Assembly: GCA_036927565.1 (NCBI GenBank)
Contig: JAYESD010000002.1
Location: forward strand, 76,321,735 to 76,385,734
Reading direction: 5' to 3'
Length of the DNA stretch: 64,000 nucleotides
From: Tuctoria greenei
Taxonomy: Eukaryota; Streptophyta; Magnoliopsida; Poales; Poaceae
Shown: in pieces, positions 46,582 through 57,580 of the stretch
Layout: each line of letters begins with the position of its first letter
Numbering within the stretch: the first letter of the stretch is position 1
Made by a program: the position numbers and the translations under genes
The notes under the pieces: generated by a model
Database searches by the model: none
What the model was told of the DNA's origin: nothing
Seen by the model: only the letters and a program-made list of their open reading frames with translations

Positions 46582-48365
46582 GCAGCTGAATTTTGTTTTC
46601 TAGAGGACGAAGCAACAAGTTAATTACCAAGAAAATGACAAGCACCGAAAGCACTTTTCCTATCAATCCTACAACCTCCAAAATCAGCATCGGAAAAAGC
46701 TCTCAAAGTAACGGTTGAGGAAGAAGGAAGAAAAATGCCAAATTCTTGAGTTCCATGTAAGTACCTGAGAATACTTTTGACGGCTTGACGATGTGAAGCC
46801 CGTGGGGAGGCTTGAAACCGTGCACAAAGACATACGCTGAATTGTATGTCTGGTCTTGATGCCGTGAGATACAAAAGTGACCCGATCATGCTTCTATATT
46901 CTTTTTGATCCAAGGGTTCACCATCTTCATCAAGTTCAAGTGTTGTTGTTGTTCCCATTGGTGTCCGAAGAGGCTTGCTTTTGTTCATGTTGAAGCGCTT
47001 TAGGAGGTTTTTGTATACTTTGTTTGATGCACAAAGGTACCCTCCTTGGTTTGCTTGATTTGCAGCCCCAAAAAATATGTGAGTTCTCCCATCATACTCA
47101 TCTCAAATTCTGAACTTATCATAGATGAAAACTTGGACACAAGATCATGAGAAGCACAACCAAATATAATATCATCCACATACACTTGAACGAATAATGA
47201 GTCATTGCCATGCTTAAGCACAAAAAGAGTTTTATCAACCTTGCCCATGGTAAACCCCTTTTCAAGTAAGAATGTTTTTAACCTATCATACCATGCTCTA
47301 GGGGCTTATTTGAGACCGTACAAGGCTTTGGACAGTTTGTAAACATGATTAGGAAAATCTAAATTTTCAAAACCCGGTGGTTGTTTGACATAAACCTCCT
47401 CATCTATGTAGCCATTAAGAAAAGCACTTTTAACATCCATTTGATATAGATTAAAACCTTTAGATGCAGCAAAAGCTAACAAAATTCTTATGGCTTCTAA
47501 TCTAGCAACAGGAGCAAAAGTTTCATCAAAATCTAGACCTTCAACTTGAGTGAAACCTTGAGCAATCAACCTAGCCTTATTCCTAACCACAACCCCATCC
47601 TCACTTTGTTTATTTTTAAACACCCATTTAGTTCCAATTAAACTGTGACCTTGAGGTGGAGGTACAAGTTTCCAAACATTATTTCTTTCAAAATTTTCTA
47701 ACTCTTCTTGCATGGCAATAATTCTAGATTCATTAGTGAGTGCGTGTGATATATCTTTGGGTTCAAAAGAAGCAACAAAAGCAGAATGAGCATGAGAGTT
47801 TGGATCACAAAACCTGGACCGAGTAACTCGTTCATGCAAGCTTCAAATAATCTGTTGTGGGAGATGATTCTTGACGATCCGTAGGGGAACAAATGTCTCA
47901 CAAGCTTCTCCTTCATCAGGTTCATTGCAGATTGATGAGCTTGTGGCTTGTGGACAATCAGGACAAGCAGAGGTGGTAGTCGGAGCTTGTTCAAAGTTTG
48001 GAGTTGGACACGTGTCAGCTTCAGAACTATCAGGCAGTATCATGGTCTCTTCTTCATCTTCGAAAATACCCTCCCCCTGAGGATATCGATCTGGTCCTGC
48101 AATACCAGAGCTAGTACCTGGGCTAGCTTCATCAGAAGACACTTCACAAGTCTCCACAATTTTGTTAGTGTCAAGTAAAAGCACACGATAGCCTCTAGTA
48201 TGAGATGGATAACCAAGAAACATACAATCAATAGATCTAGGTTCAAATTTATCAAGATTACCATGTTTGTTAACAAAGCATTTGCAACCAATGACCCGAA
48301 AGTGTATGACACTAGGCCTATGTGCAAACCGGAGCTCATATGGTGTTTTACCTAGCTCATATGGT
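46582..48365 (-). repeat. Array unit 4 (Y type)
   Basis: It has the same diagnostic variants as unit 2 (gttaatt, gcac, aagtttgg, tcagaag, aaccaatg). Units 2-3 and 4-5 therefore form two copies of a 3568-bp dimer. Confidence 0.9.
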
Positions 48366-50149
48366 GCAGCTGAATTTTGTTTTCTAGAGGACGAAGCAAC
48401 AAGTGAATTACCAAGAAAATGACAAGCACCGAAAGCACTTTTCCTATCAATCCTACAACCTCCAAAATCAGCATCGGAAAAAGCTCTCAAAGTAACGGTT
48501 GAGGAAGAAGGAAGAAAAATGCCAAATTCTTGAGTTCCATGTAAGTACCTGAGAATACTTTTGACGGCTTGACGATGTGAAGCCCGTGGGGAGGCTTGAA
48601 ACCGTGCATAAAGACATACGCTGAATTGTATGTCTGGTCTTGATGCCGTGAGATACAAAAGTGACCCGATCATGCTTCTATATTCTTTTTGATCCAAGGG
48701 TTCACCATCTTCATCAAGTTCAAGTGTTGTTGTTGTTCCCATTGGTGTCCGAAGAGGCTTGCTTTTGTTCATGTTGAAGCGCTTTAGGAGGTTTTTGTAT
48801 ACTTTGTTTGATGCACAAAGGTACCCTCCTTGGTTTGCTTGATTTGCAGCCCCAAAAAATATGTGAGTTCTCCCATCATACTCATCTCAAATTCTGAACT
48901 TATCATAGATGAAAACTTGGACACAAGATCATGAGAAGCACAACCAAATATAATATCATCCACATACACTTGAACGAATAATGAGTCATTGCCATGCTTA
49001 AGCACAAAAAGAGTTTTATCAACCTTGCCCATGGTAAACCCCTTTTCAAGTAAGAATGTTTTTAACCTATCATACCATGCTCTAGGGGCTTATTTGAGAC
49101 CGTACAAGGCTTTGGACAGTTTGTAAACATGATTAGGAAAATCTAAATTTTCAAAACCCGGTGGTTGTTTGACATAAACCTCCTCATCTATGTAGCCATT
49201 AAGAAAAGCACTTTTAACATCCATTTGATATAGATTAAAACCTTTAGATGCAGCAAAAGCTAACAAAATTCTTATGGCTTCTAATCTAGCAACAGGAGCA
49301 AAAGTTTCATCAAAATCTAGACCTTCAACTTGAGTGAAACCTTGAGCAATCAACCTAGCCTTATTCCTAACCACAACCCCATCCTCACTTTGTTTATTTT
49401 TAAACACCCATTTAGTTCCAATTAAACTGTGACCTTGAGGTGGAGGTACAAGTTTCCAAACATTATTTCTTTCAAAATTTTCTAACTCTTCTTGCATGGC
49501 AATAATTCTAGATTCATTAGTGAGTGCGTGTGATATATCTTTGGGTTCAAAAGAAGCAACAAAAGCAGAATGAGCATGAGAGTTTGGATCACAAAACCTG
49601 GACCGAGTAACTCGTTCATGCAAGCTTCAAATAATCTGTTGTGGGAGATGATTCTTGACGATCCGTAGGGGAACAAATGTCTCACAAGCTTCTCCTTCAT
49701 CAGGTTCATTGCAGATTGATGAGCTTGTGGCTTGTGGACAATCAGGACAAGCAGAGGTGGTAGTCGGAGCTTGTTCAAAGTTCGGAGTTGGACACGTGTC
49801 AGCTTCAGAACTATCAGGCAGTATCATGGTCTCTTCTTCATCTTCGAAAATACCCTCCCCCTGAGGATATCGATCTGGTCCTGCAATACCAGAGCTAGTA
49901 CCTGGGCTAGCTTCATCAAAAGACACTTCACAAGTCTCCACAATTTTGTTAGTGTCAAGTAAAAGCACACGATAGCCTCTAGTATGAGATGGATAACCAA
50001 GAAACATACAATCAATAGATCTAGGTTCAAATTTATCAAGATTACCATGTTTGTTAACAAAGCATTTGCAACCAAAGACCCGAAAGTGTATGACACTAGG
50101 CCTATGTGCAAACCGGAGCTCATATGGTGTTTTACCTAGCTCATATGGT
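48366..50149 (-). repeat. Array unit 5 (X type)
   Basis: It has the same diagnostic variants as unit 3 (gtgaatt, gcat, aagttcgg, tcaaaag, aaccaaag). It joins the 54-bp partial unit and then unduplicated integrase at 50204. Confidence 0.9.
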
Positions 50150-50203
50150 GCAGCTGAATTTTGTTTTCTAGAGGACGAAGCAACAAGTGAATTACCAAGA
50201 AAA

Positions 50204-51090
50204 GGTACGTATGGTGAAGAAAATTGATGATCTATTCCATTTTCAGCACAAAAGTGATCAAAAGATTGATTTTTAAATTTAGTTCCGTTATCACTTCTAA
50301 TTGCTTTTAAAGATCCTGGGTGATCAATTGATAATCTAAGAAATAAAGTTCTAAAGTGACTAAAAGCTTCATTCTTAGATGCCATAAAGTAAACCCAACA
50401 GTATCTAGAATAATCATCAATAATAACAAGAACATACCATTTACCTCTGAAGGATTGAACACGTGAAGGTCCTACGGTGTCAAGGTGCAAAAGTTGACCT
50501 GGTTCAGTTGTCATGATCATTGTGAGAGGAGTATGTGAACCTGCAACCATCTTAGCATGTCTACAAGAATAGCACACAATTTCTTTGTCCTCTTTAAGCT
50601 TAGGCAGCCCACGAATGCGAGCAAGAGCACTAACATGTGTGAGATGATCAAAGCCTACATGACCAAGTCTACGATGCCAAAAATATAAGTCCTTTGAATC
50701 ATTAGCAACTAGACACCTATGCTTAGAGGAAGACATATCCAAATCAGCTTTAAAAACTCTTCCAAAACGAGACATGTTAAACAAAAGCTCACTATTTGAA
50801 TCTACAACTTTGCAGCAATCTTTAGTGAAAGTTATTTCCAAATTCTCATCAAGCAATTGAGAAATAGAAAGCAAGTTGTACTTCAAATTTTTTATAAGTG
50901 CCACATCCTTCAGAGTGTAGTGATTATTTACTCTAACCGAACCCTTAGCAACTATAGGAGTTGAAGAATTATCAGCAAAAGTAACATTCTCTACACGTGA
51001 CACGAAAGAGAGGGAGGAGAACCAATTTTTGTTACCAGTCATGTGGCGTGAGCAACCTGAATCCACAATCCAAATGTTCTCCTTCCTCAA
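50204..51090 (-). pseudogene. Sirevirus III protease and integrase N-terminal half
   Basis: The frame begins at 51090 and holds the aspartic protease (IVDSGCSRHMTG), GAG-pre-integrase zinc region (HRRLGHVGFDHL, CYSCRHAK) and integrase core with both catalytic Asp (HLDTVGPSRV, RSDNGTKFKN). At 50204 it runs, still in frame, into the 54-bp RNase H piece (FLGNSLVASS...) instead of the expected integrase segment that carries the catalytic Glu and the following helix. The integrase is therefore deleted for its third catalytic residue, and the frame then enters unit 5 (one 487-codon frame 49627-51090). Confidence 0.9.
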
Positions 51091-51099
51091 ACGTGTAAC

Positions 51100-52216
51100 C
51101 TACATAGACACACAATACATCGATGACTCAATACTGGGGTTAGTCAAAAGGCATTTAGGTCTCCAGTACTGAGTCACACGACATGCAGCAGGAAAAACAC
51201 GCGAAAGCTGAGATAAAATAGCAGGTTTATGAGTCAAAGGTTGAGGTTTTCTATTCTTAACAATTGATTTAGAAGTTGTTACTCGTTTAGAGTGAAGACC
51301 TGTAGCTCCGGAGGTAAAAGAAGAAGGTCCGGGAGCTCTCAGAGCTATCGGAACTACCGGAGCTGCCTTTGTAGATTTCTTGCCAAAAGGTCCGGAAGCT
51401 ACCTTTTCAAATTTCTGACTCAATAAGGCAGGTTGCATGTTTCTAATTTTAGGTTTAGCATGAAAGTTATGAGATCTAACAGACATTTTATCCTTTTTAA
51501 TTTGTTTAGCTAGTCTATAACTAAAATCTACGACATGACCATCTTTATCACAATAAGTACAATGAAACTTAATTTTGTAATCATGTCTAGATGAGCACCC
51601 AACATTAGAAATAGAAGCAGAAAGCACTCCTGCAGATTTGAAAACCACTTATTTTTGTTTAGGAACTGTTTGAATCAAACCACTTCCAAATGACTTTACA
51701 ATTTTAGGTGGATGTGCCTTAGCATGAGCATGAGAATCAAAACCTAAACCAGTTTTATCATTGCAAGGCTTGGAAGAATTCAACAGCAAGTTTAGGTTCT
51801 TATTCCCATTACAAAACCGATCTAATGTCCTAGGCATGTTATCAAGTTTATTGGACAAATCAAGGCAATTTTCACATAAAGATTTTCCTTTTAATTTGCA
51901 ATTGGAACAATATTTAACTTCATGAGAACGTAAAGCATTATTCAATATTGAAATTTCATTCATAGCATCTTTTATTTTCTTATCAAGATTGTCACATGCA
52001 GAACAATGCAAATCATTTGTTGAACAGGAAACATCTTTAAAGTTTTTATCATTAAGTGCAGCAAGCTCTACGTTCTTTTTAATTTCTTCATCAAGTCTAT
52101 CTAGAGTGAAGGAGTGTGCATTTCTTAATGTGGACAATTGTTCATAGATTAAATCACATGAGGGACATGCATCATCACTAGGAATCAAAGTTTTTAAACG
52201 ATTGATTTCAGATTCT
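51100..52216 (-). pseudogene. Sirevirus III gag C-terminal part
   Basis: From the Sirevirus II insertion edge leftwards there is a Cys-rich region (52200-51700; ACPSCD, LHCSACDNL, YCSNCKLKGKSLCENC), a stop at 51649, and then a zinc knuckle near 51560 (CTYCDKDGHVVDFS) whose last Cys is Ser. A basic Pro/Ser-rich tail ends at 51100. The coding stretch 51299-51412 contains several GGAGCT/CCGGAG motifs like those of this element's own LTR. The gag N-terminus is lost. Confidence 0.8.
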
Positions 52217-53655
52217 GAATGTGGCCTAGAGGGGGGGGGTGAATAGGCCTTTTGAATTCCCTGCACACTTAATAGAATCGTCAAAACTTGGTTGGCTGGA
52301 CTAGTCCGGTTGTGTGTGCGGACTTGTCCGGTGTGCTAAAAGTATGTGTGTTGATCAAGTGTTATTTGGGAATCTAAATTTCTTTAGCAGCGGAAATGAG
52401 AACAACTGATATTTTTATTTGAGATTAATATAAGAATGCAGGTAAAACTTATAATTGCCTTAGGTTGATGTTTTAGCACTCAAGTGATCTAATGAACAAA
52501 ATTTAAATGAAATGAGGCGCAAGACACACGAATTTTTCCCAAGGTTCGATCTCACCACGAGATCTACGTCCTCGTTGAGGAAGCTCACACAGAGCCGAGT
52601 CTCCAACCCTTTCCCTCTTCAAGTCACCACAAAGGCCGACTTGATTCCACTATCACGGGTAATCACCAAGTTTGTGGGGCAACCTCACACGTTGAGGGCT
52701 CCCACGAGAATTACAACGAAAGAAGTGATCAAATACACTCAAAAGTATTACAATGCAGAGTATGAGTGTAGAAAGATCAAACCCCAAGAGCTCGCGGTGA
52801 AAGAACGACGATCTCCCAATCCCGAATCCAACTGTTCAATTGATTTCACTCTTTTTGCACTTTAGATGTGTGGGGAGATGTGTTTTGGGCTCTTGGGACG
52901 AAGTGGCGGCGCTAGGGTTTTTTCTTTGATCAGTATTCGACGTGTGTGTTAATAGGAAAGCTGTGGACTCTCTATTTATAGGGTTTCCAAAAGGTAGCCG
53001 TTGAAAAACCCTAACACCGGACTAGTCCGGTGAAAGTCCGGACTTGTTCGGTCTCAGTGCATTTTGAAGTCCAGAAAGTCTGCCGGACTAGTCCGGTCCA
53101 AGCTCGGACTAGTCCGGTGCTGTGTGAGGGTGACTCCAGAAAGTTCAACGGACTAGTCCGCGGACTAGTCCGATCTCCACGAATGAGAGATTCTAGAAAG
53201 TTCAACGGACTAGTTCGGTCCATGATCGGACTAGTCCGGTCCCTCAATATGAGAGACTACAGAAACATCAATGTACTAGTCCGATGGACGCACGGACTAG
53301 TCCGGTCTCCCAATAAGTGAGATTCCAGAAAGATGAACGGACTAGTTCGGTCCATGATCGGACTAGTCCGGTGCTTTGTGAAAGTTAGGTTAATTTTAAT
53401 CTCTTACCCTCGCACAAAGTTGTGAGGTCTTGGAGTGTGTCTTTCATACACTCCCTATACATTCAAAATCTAATTTGGTCTTCCAAGCTTCATCAACGTA
53501 TCTTTCTTTGAACACCACTTTATTTTTCACCTTTTTGTGCGCACCGAGCTGTTTCACTTGTTTGTCCTGCAATCATCTCAGTGGTTTCATTAGGATCTCA
53601 TATGTTTGTCATCAATTAGCCAAAACCCACAAGGGATATCCTATATGCACTTACA
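52217..53655 (-). repeat. 3' LTR of Sirevirus II
   Basis: The 1439-bp LTR starts TGAATGTGGCCTAGAGGG like the LTRs of Sireviruses 0 and I and ends ATGCACTTACA. TATAAATA lies on the minus strand at 52973-52980. About twelve GGACTAGTCCGGT-type motifs fill 53013-53372. It is a diverged relative, not the partner, of the LTRs at 2421, 5541 and 15831. Confidence 0.9.
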
Positions 53656-53690
53656 ATCTCCCCCTTTTTGGTGATTGATGACAACCATTT
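53656..53690 (-). other. Polypurine tract and conserved block of Sirevirus II
   Basis: atctccccctttttgg followed by tgattgatgacaacca abuts the LTR, matching 7102-7135 base for base over most of its length. A second PPT-like copy (ctctccccctttggc) is at about 54003-54017. Confidence 0.85.
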
Positions 53691-54052
53691 GATATATCAC
53701 AATTGAGAATAAAATCTTGACTTTCATAAGGTGTGCACATATGAGAATAATGATAAGTCCACAAAAAGCTTCTCACATATGCACACACCTTATGGTGGGG
53801 TGCCTAACAGGTGTGTGATCAACAAGGTGTGATGAAGTAAAGGTAATCAATAATGAGCATAGAGATAATCATCCAAGCAACAATAAGCATCACACATAAG
53901 AGAAGAAATAGTGCATTACAAGGTTTTAAAAATAAGTACATATCCTTGATCACAAAAACATAAAGACACCAACTAGAGATGGTCTCAAGCTACTCATCTC
54001 AATCTCTCCCCCTTTGGCATCAAGGCACCAAAAAGGGAAAAAATGAGGGGAA

Positions 54053-55545
54053 TCACTCATCGCCACTCTCTTCTTCAGTCTCGATCCGGTCCTCATCTTC
54101 ACCACCATCATCATCATTCGCCGGAGCAAACTCTTCCTCGTAGTCCTCGAAGGCGGGTAAGGATCCCACCGGCTCAATCTCCAGCTTGTCACAGATAGCT
54201 CTGATGTTGGCATTGACATATTGTTGATGCTTCTTCTGCCTGACTTCAATCTTGCGGCAGCAGGCAAAGATAGATGTGAGCATTTTGAGCACACCACCGG
54301 AGGGTTCAGGGGCAGGTGCAGAGCTAGGAGGAGCAGCTAAAGATCTTGTGACATTCACATCCCGAGTTTGTTTAGTCCTCCTCTCAGCTTCAGGGGATGG
54401 AGGTGCATCAGGAGCCGAAGGTAGAGTGTACTCGGTGGGCTTTTGCGGTTTCAACCCCGTATGGTGAATATCCTTGACGAACTCAAGTCCAGTCACCTTC
54501 TCTATCATGTACATGATGTACGGGGCATACCCGCAAGATCTGTTTGGAGTGATTGAGATGTTCACAATGTCATTGTAGATGTATTCAAAGACATTGAATG
54601 GTCTCCTCCCACAAATGACCTTCATTAGGGTCCTCAAGGTTCCTTGAATAGTCTCCGCATCTCCATCTTTCGGGGCTATTGTCTTCCTCAAAATTCTGTT
54701 GAGGACCACATAGAAGGGCTTCAAATATTTGCTGTTGGGAGGCACAAAGGGCATCCTTGTGTCATATAGGAAATTGAGCTCATCCTTCTCCAAGGGTTGC
54801 AAATTGTGGATGACAAGATCATGATCCAGAGTATGTTCAGGTGAAGAATTCTTGCAAACTCATCATAAGTAACACTATACTTGGAACCATGAGTCATCCA
54901 AGTAAGACTGTCTCCATCACCACGAGCAAAGTAGAGGGTGGAGTAGAATTGGGTGATGACCTCATTGTTCCAGTCATTCTCAAAGGAAAACAGTTCCTTC
55001 AGTCCGTGCCTCTCCAGGGAATCAACCACCTCATGGAAGGCAGGATATTTCTTCGACTACATGTACCTAATGTTCACCCATTGACTCTTCACAACGGGAT
55101 TCTTCATCTTCATGTACACATGCTCGTAGTAGTCGGCATGGAAGTTGCTCCAAAATCTTGGGTCTGAGCATTACCGAGGTTGATCATACACATTAACCTT
55201 CCTGAAGCTGTCGGCAAGCTCACCCCCTTTTCCGATGAAATCTTTACTCGAGCGCTGCCTGTTGCGATGACTTGGGTTCTTCATCTTCAGGGGTCCAATG
55301 GGAGCACTAGCAAGCCCCTTTCCTTTGTTGAGGGTCCTCTTTGGCCCTGAGGAGCTCTCGCCAGCTTTTCCTTGGGCCTTCTTAACAACCACCCTCCTTT
55401 TCTTCGGCAAGTTGTCGTTGGAGGGTGGAGAGCGCACATTTACATCATGTCTTTTCTTCATGTACCTCTCCTTGGCTCTCTTCACTTTTTCGTGTTCAAC
55501 TTCTTCATCAACATGAAAGGAGATGTCATTTGAGCTTGAAGACAT
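54053..55545 (-). pseudogene. Env-position ORF of Sirevirus II
   Basis: It begins at ATG 55545 (MSSSSND) and ends at 54053, broken by TAA at 55171, TAG near 55057 and a frameshift near 54830. It shares with the ORF at 7561-9147 the basic N-terminus, ELFSFENDWNNEVITQFY, WMTHGSKYSVT, LRKTIAPKDGDA, CGYAPYIMYMIEKVTGLEFVKD and the acidic C-terminus. The homology, including the linker lengths, shows it is a standard gene of this Sirevirus lineage. The function is unknown; it resembles the Transposase_32-like family. Confidence 0.82.
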
Positions 55546-56421
55546 CGTGCCTAATAAGGAGTTCATGATTTAGATGAGAATGAACTAAGAATGAAGGAGA
55601 TGTGAGGATTCAAATGTCAGAGACTGGACTTGTCCAGTTTCAGAGTGCGGACTTGTCTGGTGTACCGGACTAGTCCGTATCTGGGAGCCGGACTAGTCCG
55701 GCCTGGCACAAGAACCCTAACAAAACTATGAATCACAACTTCTATCTAAGGATGCAAAGGAGCATGAAGGTGAAAGGAATACATCTCTGAAGATAATGTA
55801 CTTCCTTGGAATCAAGAGAAATAAGCTAGAACTAGAAAAGTTGAGAGTTTGATTTTTGGGAGAAATTTACCGAGATTTGAAGATTCGCGTTGAAGGAGCA
55901 CGAATAGGACAGATGAGTTTGGAGTGGAGTATCAACTCGTCGAGGGGAGGATTTCCCACGGAGAAAGCTTGAATTTTGAGGGCTCAACTCGAAAATCACT
56001 TTTGGGGGCTAGGGTTTGAGAGGTGAGGGTTCAACTCAAAGTGGAGGGAGGTTTGAAACGGTTTTGGGCCGGCCATCTGCTTATATACGCGGCCGACCGC
56101 ACTAGTCCGGTCAGAGGACGGACTAGTCCTGTGCCCCTGGAATACCTAGGAAAGAGAGACAGTCCGGACTAGTCTGGTGGCAAACCTGACTAGTCCGGTG
56201 TCCCTAGAAAAACTGAGTATATAGAGATAACTAATAGTGATCCAAGGACAAGTTTTGCAAATAATCTTGGTAATTATGACCAGAAAGTAATCAACAATAA
56301 AAAATGGTCATAAATTCCAAGATTTCTTCATTAAAAATAGTTTTCTTAGGAGAAAAAAAGGTGAGGGGCAGTTTTAGCAATAAAATGTAACATTTGAAGT
56401 TTCAACCAGGTGTGCAACGTT
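55546..56421. other. Spacer between env-position ORF and pol in Sirevirus II, motif-rich
   Basis: Non-coding. Motif clusters (GGACTAGTCCGG, GGACTTGTC) lie at 55624-55705, immediately upstream of the env-position ATG, and at 56100-56205. This is the same arrangement as 9251-9335 and 9542-9896 in Sirevirus I. Confidence 0.7.
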
Positions 56422-57361
56422 TCAAGCCACATTTTGAGAGTCAAGAATATTAAGTTCATTCCTAAGTTCACAAAACCTTTTCTCATCCAATGGTTTTGTA
56501 AAAATATCCGCAAGTTGTTTTTCAGTTCTAACATGTGAAATAGCAATGTCACCTTTTAATGAATGATCTCTAAGAAAATGATGACGGATATCTATGTGCT
56601 TAGTTCTTGAGTGCTCTACCGGGTTGTGTGCAATTTTTATAGCACTTTCATTGTCACATAGAAGTGGGATATGGTTAAGATTGTAGTCGTAGTCTCTAAG
56701 GGTTTGTCGCATCCAAAGTAGTTGTGCGCAACAGCTACCGGCTGCAATATATTCTGCTTCTGCTGTGGAAAGGGTAATGGAGTTTTGCTTTTTAGATGAC
56801 CAAGATACCAGGGACCTACCAAGAAACTGACAAGTCCTTGACATGCTCTTCCTATCGACTTTGCATCCTGCAGTGTCGGCATCGGAATACCCTATCAAGT
56901 TAAATTTGGATCCTTTGGGATACCAAAGGCCCAAGTTGGGTGTGTGCACAAGGTACCTTAGGATTCTTTTTACCGCAACTAAGTGACACTCTTTAGGTGC
57001 AGCTTGAAACCTTGCACACAAGCAAACACTAAGCATAATATCTGGGCTAGATGCACATAAATAAAGTAAGGAGCCAATCATGGACCGATATACCTTTTGG
57101 TCCACATTTGGACCGTCTTCATTGAGGTCGAGGTGTCCATTAGTGGCCATGGGTGTCTTGATGGGCTTGGCTTTGTCCATATTGAATGTATTGATGGGCT
57201 TGGCTTTGATACCGATTGAATGTCTTGAGAATGTCTTGTGTATATTTGGTTTGGCTTATAAATGTACCTTCTCTTAGTTGCTTCACTTGGAATCCCAAGA
57301 AGAACTTTAATTCACCCATCATTGACATCTCGAACCTATCTGTCATAATTTTGCTAAATTC
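56422..57361 (-). pseudogene. Sirevirus II RT end and RNase H
   Basis: RT residues EFSKIMTDRFEMSMMGELKFFLGFQV (as short segments from 57361) lead to RNase H (57180-56422; DADTAGCKVDRKS, STAEAEYIAAGS, DNESAIKIAHN, LADIFTKPLDEKRF). RNase H is open to its natural stop. Near 57170-57230 a partial duplication of about 35-40 bp (gggcttggctttg twice) shifts the frame between RT and RNase H. The upstream RT, integrase and gag are missing. Confidence 0.9.
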
Positions 57362-57580
57362 TGCCCTAGATGTGAATATGAAACTTATAGTGCCCAAATT
57401 GAACTGAACTTTAATTACAATGCTCAAACTAAAACTAAAACAGTTAGGCAGTGCTTTGAATTGGTTAGACCTGATTGCTAATAGAGGGTGGCCGAGCAGA
57501 TTGCTAATAAATTGAAACAAAAACTAAAGGGAGGCTGAACTGATATTAAAGAGAGAGTTTATCACCTGCTCCGGTGTCTG
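57362..57580. other. 3' flank of the CACTA second gene
   Basis: AT-rich non-coding sequence between the truncated Sirevirus RT and the stop of the Transposase_24-type gene. A short direct repeat, gattgctaata, occurs twice (57472 and 57501 area). No terminal repeat is visible. Confidence 0.5.

Larger units (their letters stand above)
41230..50203 (-). repeat. Tandem array: five 1784-bp units plus 54 bp
   Basis: Unit starts (at gcagctgaattttg) lie at 41230, 43014, 44798, 46582, 48366 and 50150, exactly 1784 bp apart; the last is a 54-bp partial. In coding order each unit holds the integrase C-terminus (PYELGKTPYELRF...), linker, RT and RNase H up to KQNSAA, then jumps back to PYEL. All units share the same lesions: a stop after HVYKLSKALYGLK, a frameshift after QTKYTK and a TGA before LHERVTRSRF. 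Units 2 and 4 share one set of variants, units 3 and 5 another, and unit 1 is nearly like 3. Identity between units is above 99% by eye. Confidence 0.95.
38173..52216 (-). mobile_element. Sirevirus III, copia element with internal tandem amplification (partial)
   Basis: The 3' LTR (38173-39979) is followed by multiple PPT-like tracts, the RNase H end, a 5 x 1784-bp tandem array of integrase/RT/RNase H sequence, an unduplicated protease/integrase part (50204-51090) and gag (51100-52216). The 5' end and 5' LTR are missing because Sirevirus II inserted at 52216/52217 and its far side is lost. The LTR start (TGAAAATCTACCAGAGGGGG) resembles the other Sireviruses but the LTR body and short motif differ, so it is another family. 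Confidence 0.85.
52217..57361 (-). mobile_element. Sirevirus II, 3' half with 3' LTR (truncated)
   Basis: The minus-strand element has a 3' LTR (52217-53655), PPT block (53656-53690), env-position ORF (54053-55545) and RNase H/RT end (56422-57361). It is cut inside RT at about 57361, beyond which CACTA-type sequence begins; no CACTA terminus is seen at the join, so a deletion is likely. It inserted into gag of Sirevirus III at 52216/52217. Confidence 0.87.

Noticed and set aside
41230..50203. CRISPR-like or gene-family array
   Set aside because: Units are 1784 bp with no spacers and consist of dead copia sequence; this is a tandem duplication.
57362..57580. CACTA terminal inverted repeat at the Sirevirus II join
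   Set aside because: No CACTA pentamer or matching terminal repeat, and no 3-bp duplication, is visible; the join looks like a deletion.
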